Shown here: in pieces, positions 33,617-42,376 of the stretch
Position numbering within the stretch: position 1 is the first letter of the stretch
Layout of the letters: the number at the start of each line of letters is the position of its first letter
From: Alphaproteobacteria bacterium
GTDB lineage: Bacteria; Pseudomonadota; Alphaproteobacteria; UBA8366; GCA-2717185
Length of the DNA: 64,000 nt
NCBI GenBank assembly: GCA_040905865.1
Contig: JBBDQU010000045.1
Location: 26,536 to 90,535, forward strand
Reading direction: 5' to 3'
Notes under the pieces: generated by a model
The model's database searches: none
What the model was told of the DNA's origin: nothing
The model's input: the letters and a program-made list of their open reading frames with translations, nothing else
Position numbers and translations under genes: made by a program

Positions 33617-34690
33617 TCAACTGCCGGGAAAATGTGCCCGTGTGCGGTTGGCGAAGGCGACCAGCGACAGCATGACCGGCACCTCGACCAGCACGCCGAC
33701 GACGGTGGTCAGCGCCGCGCCCGAGGACAGGCCGAACAGGCTGATCGCGACCGCCACCGCCAGTTCGAAGAAGTTCGACGTGCCGATCAGGGCGCAGGGC
33801 GCCGCCACGTTGAACGGCACCTTCCACAGATAGGCCGCGCCATAGGCGATGACGAAGATACCGTAGGACTGGATGATCAGCGGCGCGGCGATCAGCGCGA
33901 TCAGCACCGGCCGGTCGAGGATGACCTGCCCCTGGAATCCGAACAGCAGCACCACCGTGGCCAGCAGCCCGGAAACCGATACCGGCTTGATCGTCCCGGT
34001 GAATTTCTCCACCGCCGCGGCGCCGGATTCGCCCCGCGCCGCATGGCTGACCAGCCAGCGCCGGGTGACGATACCGGCGGCAAGCGGGATGACGACATAG
34101 AGACCGACCGACAGCAGCAGCGTTTCCCAGGGCACCACAATGCTGGTGACGCCCAGCAGCAGCGCGACCAGGGGCGCGAAGGCGAAGATCATGATGACGT
34201 CGTTCAGCGACACCTGGACCAGCGTGTAGGTGGCATCGCCACGCGTGAGCTGCGACCACACGAAAACCATCGCCGTACAGGGGGCCGCGCCCAGCAGGAT
34301 CAGCCCGGCGATATACTGTTCCGCGTCGGCGGGGGCGATCAGGTCGGCGAACAGGATTTCGAAGAACAGCACGCCCAGCGCCGCCATGGTGAAGGGCTTG
34401 ACCAGCCAGTTGACCAGAATGGTGATGACCATCCCCTTGGGCCGGTCGCCGATGCTGCGCAGGCTGGCGAAGTCGACATTCACCATCATCGGATAGACCA
34501 TCGCCCAGATCAGCACCGCGACCACCAGGTTGACCGAGGCGTATTCCAGCTTCGCCAGCACATCGAACAATCCGGGCACGAGACTGCCCAGCCCGATCCC
34601 GGCGGCGATGCACAGGGCGACCCAGACCGACAGCCATTTTTCAAAGAATCCGATGCCGGCCGGCGCGGCGGCTGTCATATTTGTAGTCAT
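33617..34690 (-). CDS. acr3: ACR3-family arsenite efflux permease
   Basis: 357 residues with ten membrane spans. Cys138 in [13 protein letters not shown] and the Glu in [13 protein letters not shown] are the residues needed for arsenite transport in ACR3 proteins. It exports As(III) using the membrane potential. The arsR-type gene lies 152 bases upstream on the same strand. A 35-codon open frame in that gap has no clear ribosome site and was not called. Confidence 0.93.
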   Translation of the reverse strand: MTTNMTAAAPAGIGFFEKWLSVWVALCIAAGIGLGSLVPGLFDVLAKLEYASVNLVVAVLIWAMVYPMMVNVDFASLRSIGDRPKGMVITILVNWLVKPFTMAALGVLFFEILFADLIAPADAEQYIAGLILLGAAPCTAMVFVWSQLTRGDATYTLVQVSLNDVIMIFAFAPLVALLLGVTSIVVPWETLLLSVGLYVVIPLAAGIVTRRWLVSHAARGESGAAAVEKFTGTIKPVSVSGLLATVVLLFGFQGQVILDRPVLIALIAAPLIIQSYGIFVIAYGAAYLWKVPFNVAAPCALIGTSNFFELAVAVAISLFGLSSGAALTTVVGVLVEVPVMLSLVAFANRTRAHFPGS

Positions 34691-34842
34691 ATGCGGTGTG
34701 CTTTCCCTGGGCAGGTGGCGGTCAGGCGGGCGCGCCGGGTCGGGCGAATTCTTCCCGGTGCGTCGGGCGCGGGTCGGTGGCGGCGTTTCGGTCGCCGAGA
34801 AACAGGACGATTATCGATTCAATATTCATGTGTCGGGTTTTT

Positions 34843-35175
34843 TCAGCAAGAAGTGACGATATCGCGCAGCAACGGGGCGCACAGTTCAGGCTGCCCCCCG
34901 CAGCAGTCTTCCATCAGAAACCGCAGCAATGCCCTCATGCTGTCCAGGTCGGCAAAATAGCGGATGCTCCGCCCTTCCCGGACGCCCCGGATCAGGCCGG
35001 CGCGCTCCAGAATGCCCAGATTGGCGGACATCGTATTCTGGCGCACCCCCAGCCGTTCGGCGATGTCACCGGCGCACAGTCCTTCGGGTTCGGCCTTCAT
35101 CAACAGTCGGAAGACATCCAGCCGGGTTCCCTGCGACAGCGCGGACAGCGCATCGAGGGTCTGCGTTTTATCCAT
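34843..35175 (-). CDS. arsR: ArsR/SmtB-family repressor
   Basis: 110 residues from the ATG at 35175; an upstream in-frame ATG at 35211 would code palindrome sequence and is unlikely. The winged helix is seen as GTRLDVFRLLMKAEPEGL, AGDIAERLGVRQNTMSANLGIL and REGRSIRYFAD. The C-terminal CCGGQPELC, with three Cys, is the probable arsenite site, as in C-terminal-type ArsR proteins. It should release its operator when As(III) binds, allowing ACR3 expression. Confidence 0.9.
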   Translation of the reverse strand: MDKTQTLDALSALSQGTRLDVFRLLMKAEPEGLCAGDIAERLGVRQNTMSANLGILERAGLIRGVREGRSIRYFADLDSMRALLRFLMEDCCGGQPELCAPLLRDIVTSC

Positions 35176-35201
35176 ATATCCAGAAAACACGATATATGGA
35201 T
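35170..35201. promoter_or_regulatory. Probable ArsR operator
   Basis: A perfect palindrome: atccatatatc (35170-35180), ten-base spacer, gatatatggat (35191-35201). The inner edge contains the arsR start codon itself. Size and AT-rich arms fit an ArsR dimer site. Its overlap with the ATG implies that binding blocks both transcription start and early elongation, or that the message has almost no leader. Confidence 0.7.
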
Positions 35202-35268
35202 GCATTGTCAAGCGACGTTTTTATGCCGGCGGCTCCGGCGAGCCGCCGGCCAACCGGGGCCGTCCCGG

Positions 35269-35544
35269 TCAGTAATCCTGCAGGTCGTCGGTTGCGATGG
35301 TTATCGGCGTGCCCGGCGTGGCGTCAATGGCGGCATGCTTTTCCGCGGCAAGGCGTTCCAGTTCCGCCTTGTTGTCCATCAGCAGGCCCCAGTATTCATG
35401 GAAATCGCCGGACGCGGTGGCGTTGTAGCGGCGCTCGAACACTTCCCGGTCAATCGTGACCCTGTAGCGGCGCAGATCGTGTTTTGCGTAAAGCGAGAGT
35501 TCTTCGTCGCTGAATGAATACTCGCCATCGGTGAGAAATTTCAT
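35269..35544 (-). CDS. Hypothetical protein, 91 residues
   Basis: The ATG has gggac upstream. The sequence is soluble and charged, opening with MKFLTDGEYSFSDEELSLYAK and closing with ITIATDDLQDY, with a helical centre (WGLLMDNKAELERLAAEKHA). No family is recognised. Codon use is like that of its neighbours, which supports a real gene. It lies upstream of, and on the same strand as, arsR but separated by the arsR operator, so it is probably an independent unit. Confidence 0.65.
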   Translation of the reverse strand: MKFLTDGEYSFSDEELSLYAKHDLRRYRVTIDREVFERRYNATASGDFHEYWGLLMDNKAELERLAAEKHAAIDATPGTPITIATDDLQDY

Positions 35545-35730
35545 CGGTGCTGTCCCTTTCCTAAAGTTCGATTGCCGGCCGAGCGGTACGGCATCACCGG
35601 TATGAACGGACGGTTGCCCGGCACGGTTCCCCGAATATCCGGCTGCGGCGCCGCCATTTATTCATCGGGTCGATGCGTATAATCTTTTCCGCAACAAAGT
35701 CGCCGCGCCTGATCCCGGGGAGAAATCGCC

Positions 35731-36879
35731 GTGCCATTCGACAAAGCTTCCGATGAATTTCTGCAGGAGACCGGGCCGCTGGCGATAGACGCGGCGGCCG
35801 CCTGCGCCGGCCTGGAACCACCGCCCGACGGATTCGAACGGATCTGGGCCGCCTTCGACCCGCTGGAGGTGATGCAGAAACGCGGGCAGGTTTTCCGCCC
35901 GGCTGCGGATGAGGCCTGGCAACTGCTCTGCGACGAGGGGCCGGGGCTGGGCGGCACCGACTGGGCGCCGCCGCCGCTGGCCTGGTTCGCCGCCGGGATG
36001 GCGTGTTCCGTTGCCGGGGCTGTCGCCGAGAAAGCCGCCGCACAGGGCATTCCCGCGTCGGCGCTGTCGGTCGACATGACCAATCACTACAGCCTCAGCG
36101 GCTCGATCCTGCAAGGGACGATGGAAGGCACGGGGCTGAACCCCGATGTCGCGGTTTCGATCAGGGACCTGCCGAAGCGGGCGGTCTCCGCGCTGGCGCT
36201 GGAGGCGGTATCCGGGTCGCTGGCCGGCTACCTGATGCGCAGCGCCTTCATAAGCGAGTTCAGCCTGGTATCGCACGGCGCGCCGGTACCGCTGGACCCG
36301 CCCGGCTGCGGACTTGCGGTCGGCATCGATGTCCTGCCCGCCGCGCCGCTGTCGGCGGTCGGCACCTCCTGCATCGTCAAGAGCGGGTTGCGGCCGGACG
36401 ATCCGACATTCGTCCAGACCGGCGGTTCGGGGCTGGATGCGGTGCAGAACCGCCGCAACCGGGTATCCGCCACCGCGCGGGTCACGGCGGACGGCGCGAT
36501 TGTCGGCGAAACCGGCATCGCGCGGCCGAAAGCCGGGGTTTTCGCCTGGCGGGGGTCCTCCGATGCGGGGTCGCCCACCGCGCCGTCCAGCGCCGTGCTG
36601 CTTGCCGCCGGAATCGGATTCTGTTTCATGACCCAGCTTGGCCGCTATGCGGCGGCAATGAAACGCCCGGTGCACGACTACCGCATGATCCAGGCCATCG
36701 ACATTCCCCTGCCCGGCGCCGCGCCGGAAGCAGCGCCGGTCATCGGCACCGTGCTGTATCTGAACCCGGACGAACCGGATCCGGAATACGCCCGCGATGT
36801 CATGCATTCCGCCAAACGCACCTGCTTCCTGCATTCGACATTGCAGAGCGAACTGCGCTGCCGGGTGACGGCGGCATAG
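35731..36879 (+). CDS. OsmC-like protein, apparent double domain
   Basis: 382 residues. Two regions resemble OsmC/Ohr halves: about 85-165 (WFAAGMACSVAGAVAEKAAA, DMTNHYSLSG) and about 285-380 (GIGFCFMTQLGRYAAAMK, RTCFLHSTLQSEL). Each has a Cys in the position of an OsmC redox Cys, but the usual pair is not clearly present. OsmC/Ohr proteins reduce organic peroxides; this longer type is poorly known and may have another role. It is tail-to-tail with an SLC13 permease. Confidence 0.55.
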   Translation: MPFDKASDEFLQETGPLAIDAAAACAGLEPPPDGFERIWAAFDPLEVMQKRGQVFRPAADEAWQLLCDEGPGLGGTDWAPPPLAWFAAGMACSVAGAVAEKAAAQGIPASALSVDMTNHYSLSGSILQGTMEGTGLNPDVAVSIRDLPKRAVSALALEAVSGSLAGYLMRSAFISEFSLVSHGAPVPLDPPGCGLAVGIDVLPAAPLSAVGTSCIVKSGLRPDDPTFVQTGGSGLDAVQNRRNRVSATARVTADGAIVGETGIARPKAGVFAWRGSSDAGSPTAPSSAVLLAAGIGFCFMTQLGRYAAAMKRPVHDYRMIQAIDIPLPGAAPEAAPVIGTVLYLNPDEPDPEYARDVMHSAKRTCFLHSTLQSELRCRVTAA

Positions 36880-36886
36880 GAATCGA

Positions 36887-38338
36887 TCAGACGTTGAATT
36901 CCCCCAGCAGCCACCACCAGGCGAAGTCGAGCGGCAGGATGACGGCGACGGTGATGGCGGACAGGACGAGGCACAGCTTCAACCCGTCCTTCAGCGCCGC
37001 CCCGCCGATCAGCATGGCGATCATCATCGGCGGCGACTGGTAGGGCACGAATACCGTGGCGAAGACCGGCACCTGCAGGTTCAGCAGCGTATCGATGGAC
37101 AGTCCGCTGGCCTGGGCGAATTCGCCCGCGACCGGCGTCAGCACGGCGGGCAGGCCGGGCAGGGTGGTCAGCAGCCCGATCCCGGCATAGATCGCGGCGA
37201 CCAGCGGGATATTGGCAATCGGGTTGTCCGGCGTCATCTCGGCGAGGTCGAGCAGCCCGCGCCCGGCCCAGGCGCCAAGCCCGCTTTGCGCGATTACCGC
37301 GCTGAGGCTGAGGAACCCGGCGACGTAGAGCAGCGGCCCGATGGCCAGGCCCTGCTGCAGCTCCTTCGACGACACCAGCCCCGATTGCGGCAGCAGGCAG
37401 GCCAGCCCCGCGCCGAGGCAGATCCAGGCCGGCGAAATACCGTGCCAGAAATCGGTCGCGAACAGCGACAGCATCAACGCCAGCAGGAAGACGAGGCGGC
37501 CCTCGCCGGAGGACAGCCGCCCATGTCCGGCGGTGGTGGCGGCCGGCTGCGACGCCACGGTATCGGGGAACAGGCGGCAGATCAGCCAGATCAACACCGC
37601 CCCCTTGACCAGCCCCAGCACCGGGAAATGCAGCAGAAAATATGAGCCGTATTGCAGCTTTATCCCGTACAGCGCGTCGGCGGCGCCCAGCAGCACCGTG
37701 TTCGGCACATTGGCCGGCAGGATCGCGGTGGAGGGCAGGTAGCTGCCCATCGCCGTGGCCATGATCAGGCCGGTGCGGCCCGTGCGCCCCGGGGTGAAGC
37801 CGAGCCGGTCCGCCAGCCCCATGACGATGGGCACCAGCAGCAGCACCCGTCCCATGGTCGAGGGCATCAGGAAGGCGAGACTGACCGAGGCGACCACGAC
37901 CATGGCGATGAAATAGCGGTAGCCGCCGCTCGCCCGGCCGAAGAACAGCCGCCCCAGCCTGGGGCCAAGCCCCGTGGTGCGGATGGCGATCCCGACAATG
38001 GCGCCGCCCAGCACCAGCCACCATGTCGGCGTGGCGAAGCCGGCGAAGACAGTCGTCGGCGCGGCGATATGGAACAGCATGGCGGCGAGGAAGAACAGCA
38101 GCGTCGTCAACGGTTCCGGCAGCAGGTTCATCGCCCAGGACGCGATGGTGAACACCACCAGGATTCCGGTGCGCACACTGTCCGGGCTGGCCCCTTCGGG
38201 CAGCGGTACGAAGTCGACGGCGACGAGCGCCGTAACGAGGCCGAGGATCAGCAGCGGAATACCGGCCCCGCGCAGCGCCGCGACCGCCCGGGTGCGCGGT
38301 GCGGGGGCGCCGCCGGGCGCTGGTGTGGCGGATGTCAC
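36887..38338 (-). CDS. SLC13/DASS-type anion permease
   Basis: 483 residues with about 11-12 spans. SLC13 features are FLAAMLFHIAAPTTVFAGFA, ATPTWWLVLGGAIVGIAI in part, LPSTAILPANVPNTVLLGAA (the first clamshell loop, with SNT-type replaced by PNT) and VFVPYQSPPMMIAMLIGGAA near the end. The family co-transports Na+ with dicarboxylates, sulfate or similar anions. Downstream of a cupin gene on the same strand by 22 bases, so the two may be co-transcribed. Confidence 0.85.
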   Translation of the reverse strand: MTSATPAPGGAPAPRTRAVAALRGAGIPLLILGLVTALVAVDFVPLPEGASPDSVRTGILVVFTIASWAMNLLPEPLTTLLFFLAAMLFHIAAPTTVFAGFATPTWWLVLGGAIVGIAIRTTGLGPRLGRLFFGRASGGYRYFIAMVVVASVSLAFLMPSTMGRVLLLVPIVMGLADRLGFTPGRTGRTGLIMATAMGSYLPSTAILPANVPNTVLLGAADALYGIKLQYGSYFLLHFPVLGLVKGAVLIWLICRLFPDTVASQPAATTAGHGRLSSGEGRLVFLLALMLSLFATDFWHGISPAWICLGAGLACLLPQSGLVSSKELQQGLAIGPLLYVAGFLSLSAVIAQSGLGAWAGRGLLDLAEMTPDNPIANIPLVAAIYAGIGLLTTLPGLPAVLTPVAGEFAQASGLSIDTLLNLQVPVFATVFVPYQSPPMMIAMLIGGAALKDGLKLCLVLSAITVAVILPLDFAWWWLLGEFNV

Positions 38339-38360
38339 GCGGTGCTCCCGTCGGTCGCGC

Positions 38361-38804
38361 CTAATGGTCCAGATCGTGTTCTTCGGGCGTTTCGGGGCGG
38401 GCGAGATTCATGCGCCCCTCATAGAGCGGCCGCGCACCGGTATTGGGCCCGGGATACTGTACGAACAGCACCGTGCCGCCGGTTTCGGTATACATCTCGT
38501 CCTCGAAATGCGGGTCGTCCATGCAGACCAGCGTGCCGGGTCCATAGGTCTTTTCACCCATGCGGAAGGTGCCGTCGATGATGTACCAGACCTGCGCGAA
38601 TTCATGCTTGTGGAAGGGAAATCCCGCTCCCGGTTCGTAATGCAGGAACCCGGCATTCGGCCGCGTCGGATGCGCTTCGGAGGGGTGGAACAGGAACTTG
38701 GTGCGGTTTTTGAACCGGCCCATTTCCCAATCCATGTCGTCCGGATGGCGGAATTCCGGCGCCCTATGGGTTTCAGAGGCGGCGGTGGCGGATTTGGTGG
38801 TCAT
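38361..38804 (-). CDS. Cupin-domain protein
   Basis: 147 residues. The cupin fold is seen as FPFHKHEFAQVWYIIDGTF with HxH and a second-motif stretch YGPGTLVCMDDPHFEDEM. Metal ligands are thus probably His, His, Glu/Gln and His. It begins an operon-like pair with the SLC13 permease (22-base gap). The cupin may bind or modify the transported acid, but nothing in the sequence fixes a substrate. Confidence 0.82.
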   Translation of the reverse strand: MTTKSATAASETHRAPEFRHPDDMDWEMGRFKNRTKFLFHPSEAHPTRPNAGFLHYEPGAGFPFHKHEFAQVWYIIDGTFRMGEKTYGPGTLVCMDDPHFEDEMYTETGGTVLFVQYPGPNTGARPLYEGRMNLARPETPEEHDLDH

Positions 38805-38856
38805 CGGGTGCCCTCCTGTTTCGGACGTCGTTGTGTAGTGCGATTCTACCGTCTGG

Positions 38857-39783
38857 TCAGAAAACCGACCACCCCGTCAGCAGGGCCAGCCGTTCCAGCG
38901 CCAGCGAGCCGACCAGCGAGTTGCCGACCGCGTTGAGCCCTGGCGACCAGACCGCGACGGAGGCGCGGTGCGGGGCGACGCAGAGGATGCCGCCGCCGAC
39001 GCCGCTCTTGCCCGGCAGGCCCACATGGAAGGCGAAGTCGCCCGAGGCGTCGTAATGGCCGCAGGTCATCATGACCGCATTGATGCGCCGCGCCCGTGCT
39101 TCCTTGACGACCTGCTCGCCGGAAATCGGGTCGCGGCCGCTGCCGGCCAGGAACAGCCCGGCGCGGGCCAGCTGGACGCAGTTCATGGTGATGGCGCATT
39201 GATGGAAATAGGTGGTCAGGACATCGTAGACCGGGCTGTTCAGATTGCCGAAGGCGCGCATGAAATAGGCCATGGCGGTATTGCGGTGCCCGGTATCCGC
39301 TTCCGATCGGGCGACTTCCTGGTCGATCTGCACCGACCGGTCGTCGGCGCGGGCGCGCAGGAATTCCAGGATTTCGGTGATCGCCAGTTTCGGGTCGCGC
39401 TGGTTCAAAATCACGTCCGCGACGACAATGGCGCCGGGATTGATCAGCGGATTGCGCGGAATGCCGTGTTCGTGCTCCAGCTGGACGATGGAATTGAAGG
39501 CGGAGCCGGAAGGCTCCCGCCCGACCCGCTGCCACAACGCTTCCCCGACCCTTTCAAGCGCAATGGTCAGGGCGAAGACCTTGGACACGCTCTGGATGGA
39601 AAAGGGTTCCTCGGCGTCGCCGGCGGTGATGGTTTCGCCGTCGCAGGTGGTGACCGCGATGCCGAATTTCCGGGGATCGACGCGGGACAACGCGGGAATG
39701 TAATCGGCGACGCGGCCGGAACCGATATGCGATTCCATGTCCGCGCGGACAGTTGCGACGATTTCCGCCAGATTCGTGGTCAC
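38857..39783 (-). CDS. glsA: Glutaminase
   Basis: 308 residues from the GTG at 39783, chosen for the aaggag seven bases upstream and the normal family length. Glutaminase hydrolyses glutamine to glutamate and ammonia. The serine-based site is [10 protein letters not shown] with Ser65 and Lys68; [25 protein letters not shown] and [20 protein letters not shown] in part are further conserved blocks. It diverges from the Anbu protease gene across a 151-base gap that holds both promoters. Confidence 0.94.
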   Translation of the reverse strand: MTTNLAEIVATVRADMESHIGSGRVADYIPALSRVDPRKFGIAVTTCDGETITAGDAEEPFSIQSVSKVFALTIALERVGEALWQRVGREPSGSAFNSIVQLEHEHGIPRNPLINPGAIVVADVILNQRDPKLAITEILEFLRARADDRSVQIDQEVARSEADTGHRNTAMAYFMRAFGNLNSPVYDVLTTYFHQCAITMNCVQLARAGLFLAGSGRDPISGEQVVKEARARRINAVMMTCGHYDASGDFAFHVGLPGKSGVGGGILCVAPHRASVAVWSPGLNAVGNSLVGSLALERLALLTGWSVF

Positions 39784-39934
39784 GGGAGTCTCCTTGAGGG
39801 AAAGAAAAATATTTGCTGTATCGGGCACCAATTTCGCTTGTGCGGCGCTTTTGCATCGTATCGAATTCCGCCCATAAATTAGCCACATCGTTAATACGAT
39901 TTTCTTAACAGGGTTAGCCCAAAAGGAACGCAAA

Positions 39935-40672
39935 ATGACCTATTGTCTTGGAGTGTATCTGGATGACGGGTTGGTTATGGCTTCGGATTCCCGCACGAAT
40001 GCCGGTGTCGACCAGATCGCCAAGGTCCGGAAAATGTCGATTTTCGAACAGCCGGGGAAGCGGGTGATCGCGATCCTGTCCGCGGGCAACCTGGGGACGA
40101 CCCAGGCCGTGATCACCCTGCTGCGGGAAAACCTGAACAAACCCGATTCGGGCCGGGACCTGTTTTCCGCGCAAACCATGTTCGAAGTCGCGCGCATGGT
40201 CGGCGGCCAGATGCGCGATGTGCTGCAGCATGACGGCGAATTCGTCCGGATGCATGGCGATCCGAACGCCACGTTTCTTGTCGGCGGTCAGATCCTGGGC
40301 GAGGCGCATCGCCTGTTCCAGATCTATTCGGCCGGAAACTTCATCGAGGCCTCGTCGCGTTCGCAACTGCTGCAAATCGGTGAAACGAAATACGGCAAGC
40401 CGATTCTCGACCGGGCAATCTGCGACAAGACCTCGCTGGATACGGCGGCGAAACTGGCGCTGCTGTCCTATGACGCGACGATTCGAAGCAATCTGTCCGT
40501 CGAAGGGCCGATCGATCTGCTGCGTTACAGGAAGGACAGTTTTTCGGCGGAAAACCTGTCCAAATACCGCCGCGACGATCCCTACTGGGTCAGCCTCCGC
40601 GACGGATACAGCGATGGCCTGATGTCCGTGATCGCCGCACTGCCAAACCCGCCGGAACAGGGCAGAAAGTAG
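39935..40672 (+). CDS. Anbu-type bacterial proteasome homologue
   Basis: 245 residues; aagga precedes the ATG. Anbu proteins are Ntn hydrolases whose Thr2 becomes the nucleophile once Met is removed: [20 protein letters not shown] shows it. Further marks are [17 protein letters not shown] and the C-terminal [13 protein letters not shown]. Anbu is often found with an ATP-grasp, alpha-E and transglutaminase-like set; none is next to it here. It probably assembles into a helical or ring-like particle; its substrates are not known. Confidence 0.92.
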   Translation: MTYCLGVYLDDGLVMASDSRTNAGVDQIAKVRKMSIFEQPGKRVIAILSAGNLGTTQAVITLLRENLNKPDSGRDLFSAQTMFEVARMVGGQMRDVLQHDGEFVRMHGDPNATFLVGGQILGEAHRLFQIYSAGNFIEASSRSQLLQIGETKYGKPILDRAICDKTSLDTAAKLALLSYDATIRSNLSVEGPIDLLRYRKDSFSAENLSKYRRDDPYWVSLRDGYSDGLMSVIAALPNPPEQGRK

Positions 40673-40678
40673 TCGTGG

Positions 40679-40711
40679 CGGCCGGCCGGTTTATCCGGCG
40701 CGCCGGTTTTT
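40679..40711 (+). terminator. Possible terminator after the Anbu gene
   Basis: A G/C-rich interrupted stem (cggccggccgg, tttat loop, ccggcgcgccgg) is followed by five T. It begins six bases after the stop and also covers the stop of the convergent membrane gene. Two mismatches weaken the stem. Confidence 0.45.
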
Positions 40712-41329
40712 CGCGATGATCAGCACCAGCGCCAAAATCGCCGCCGGCAGCATGACGTAATCCTCGGGAAGTCCGATCAGGATTGCCGAAATGCCGCTGG
40801 CGGCCGCCAGCCCCAGGGGCAGAATCGCCAGCAGAAGGGGCGTCCGGTTCTTCGCGACCAGCAGGAGCCCAAGGGTGAACAGGAGCGTTGAATCGGGCGC
40901 CAGGCCGACGACCGGCGCCGATTTCAGCGCCACCCCGGTTGCGACCGCTGTCGCCGGGTAGGCGAACAGGCCGTACAGCATGAACCCGATCCCGACATTC
41001 GCATGAACGCTTCGTTCGTATTGCAGCGCGAGGGCGTTTTGGAGGGTGCCGAAAACGAGCAGCAAGGCGCTCTGCAGGACGAACGCCGCGGCGGCGATCC
41101 ACGCCGCCCAGCTCAGCGCCACGATGTAGCTGCCGTAGTAGACAATGCCGATCCAGAACCAGCCGGCGGCCATCAATCCGCAAATCAGGCGGCTGCCGGT
41201 CGGCCGGTACCGGCGGACCATGTCGACCATGGCGCAGCCCAACAGGAAGGCGATGATCTGGCTGGGTTGCATGGCCGCGCCATAGCGTTCGACGACGTTC
41301 AGGAAAACGTCCCTGGAGAACGGGATCAT
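40691..41329 (-). CDS. DUF6064-like membrane protein
   Basis: 212 residues with six or seven hydrophobic spans, such as SQIIAFLLGCAMVDMV, WFWIGIVYYGSYIVALSWAA and DSTLLFTLGLLLVAKNRTPL. The N-terminus MIPFSRDVFLNVVERYGAA and the general layout recall DUF6064 proteins; function is unknown. An aldo/keto reductase gene ends only 10 bases upstream on the same strand, so both are probably on one transcript. Confidence 0.7.
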   Translation of the reverse strand: MIPFSRDVFLNVVERYGAAMQPSQIIAFLLGCAMVDMVRRYRPTGSRLICGLMAAGWFWIGIVYYGSYIVALSWAAWIAAAAFVLQSALLLVFGTLQNALALQYERSVHANVGIGFMLYGLFAYPATAVATGVALKSAPVVGLAPDSTLLFTLGLLLVAKNRTPLLLAILPLGLAAASGISAILIGLPEDYVMLPAAILALVLIIAKNRRAG

Positions 41330-41339
41330 CGGCGCCGCC

Positions 41340-42248
41340 TCACAGGGTTTCCATATGGCGCAGCATGCGCGCCCGCATGTCGGGACCGGGCAGGGCGCCG
41401 CGGCCCGCGCCCATGTTCTCGTACAGGTGATCGACCCGGCTGGTGGCGGGAATGGCGCAGGTCACGGCGGGATGGGAGATGATGAATTTCAGGAAGAACT
41501 GCGCCCAGTTGGCGCAATCGATTTCCGCCGCCCAGCCGGGCAGGGGACGGCCTTCGACACCGTTGAACAGTTCGCCGCCCCGGAACGGACGGTTGACGAT
41601 GACGGCGATCCTGCGCTCCGCGGCCAGCGGCAGCAGTCGCTTCTCCGCTTCGCGATCCCGCACATTATAGGTGATCTGAATGAAATCGATGGGCTGTGTT
41701 TCCATGATTTCGGCCAGGTCGTCATGCCGCCGGCCATGCGACGTGGTCATGCCGATATAGCGTATCCGCCCCGCCGCCTTCCACGCGAGCAGGGTCTCCA
41801 GATGCGCCTCCCAGTCCAGCAGGTTGTGCACCTGCATCAGGTCGAATTGCGCCACGCCCCACAGGTCGAGGGATTTTTCCATCTGCCTTTCGCCGAGCCA
41901 CCGGGTCGGCGTCCAGACCTTGGTGGCGGCGAACACGCGGTTGCGATCCGGGATGCGGGCCAGGCACCAGCCGATGACTTCTTCCGAAGAACCATACATG
42001 GGCGAGGAATCGATCATCCGCCCGCCTTCGTCGAAAAACGCCTGTACGACCTTCAGCCGGTCCGCCCGCAATTGCGGGTCATCGCCGACATTGAGTGTGA
42101 TCCACGTCCCCAGGCCGATGACCGGGATCGTCTCGCCGGATTTCGGGATCGGTCGGGTATGCATCGGGGCTGCGGCGGTCGCCGGGGTGACGGCCGTCAC
42201 GGCCATGCCCGTCGCCGCAATTCCCTGTATGAATATCCGGCGGTCCAA
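41340..42248 (-). CDS. Exported aldo/keto reductase
   Basis: 302 residues. The N-terminus MDRRIFIQGIAATGMAVTA looks like a twin-arginine signal (DRRIFIQG), so it is probably periplasmic. The catalytic tetrad is visible: Asp in RMIDSSPMYG with Tyr, Lys in FAATKVW and His in LMQVHNLLDW. IGMTTSHGRRHDDLAEI follows and the C-terminal NADPH loop holds AIPATSRVDHLYENM. A Tat-exported AKR must carry its cofactor folded in, or act as a binding protein. Confidence 0.88.
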   Translation of the reverse strand: MDRRIFIQGIAATGMAVTAVTPATAAAPMHTRPIPKSGETIPVIGLGTWITLNVGDDPQLRADRLKVVQAFFDEGGRMIDSSPMYGSSEEVIGWCLARIPDRNRVFAATKVWTPTRWLGERQMEKSLDLWGVAQFDLMQVHNLLDWEAHLETLLAWKAAGRIRYIGMTTSHGRRHDDLAEIMETQPIDFIQITYNVRDREAEKRLLPLAAERRIAVIVNRPFRGGELFNGVEGRPLPGWAAEIDCANWAQFFLKFIISHPAVTCAIPATSRVDHLYENMGAGRGALPGPDMRARMLRHMETL

Positions 42249-42376
42249 GCGCGATTCTCCATCAGTGGCTCAGGCGACGGATTTCGCGTCCCGCGCCCTT
42301 CGTTGGTATAGCCCGGGCGCCCCTCCTCGCCAACCTGCCTGACCCGTCCCGAAGCGACAGTGTCAACGGACTGGCG

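Noticed and set aside
33570-34637. Extension of the Ddl-like frame upstream
   Set aside because: It is a shadow of the ACR3 permease gene on the same strand in another frame.
34722-34829. 35-codon minus-strand open frame between arsR and acr3
   Set aside because: No good ribosome site, composition is P/R-rich at the end and no similarity is known.
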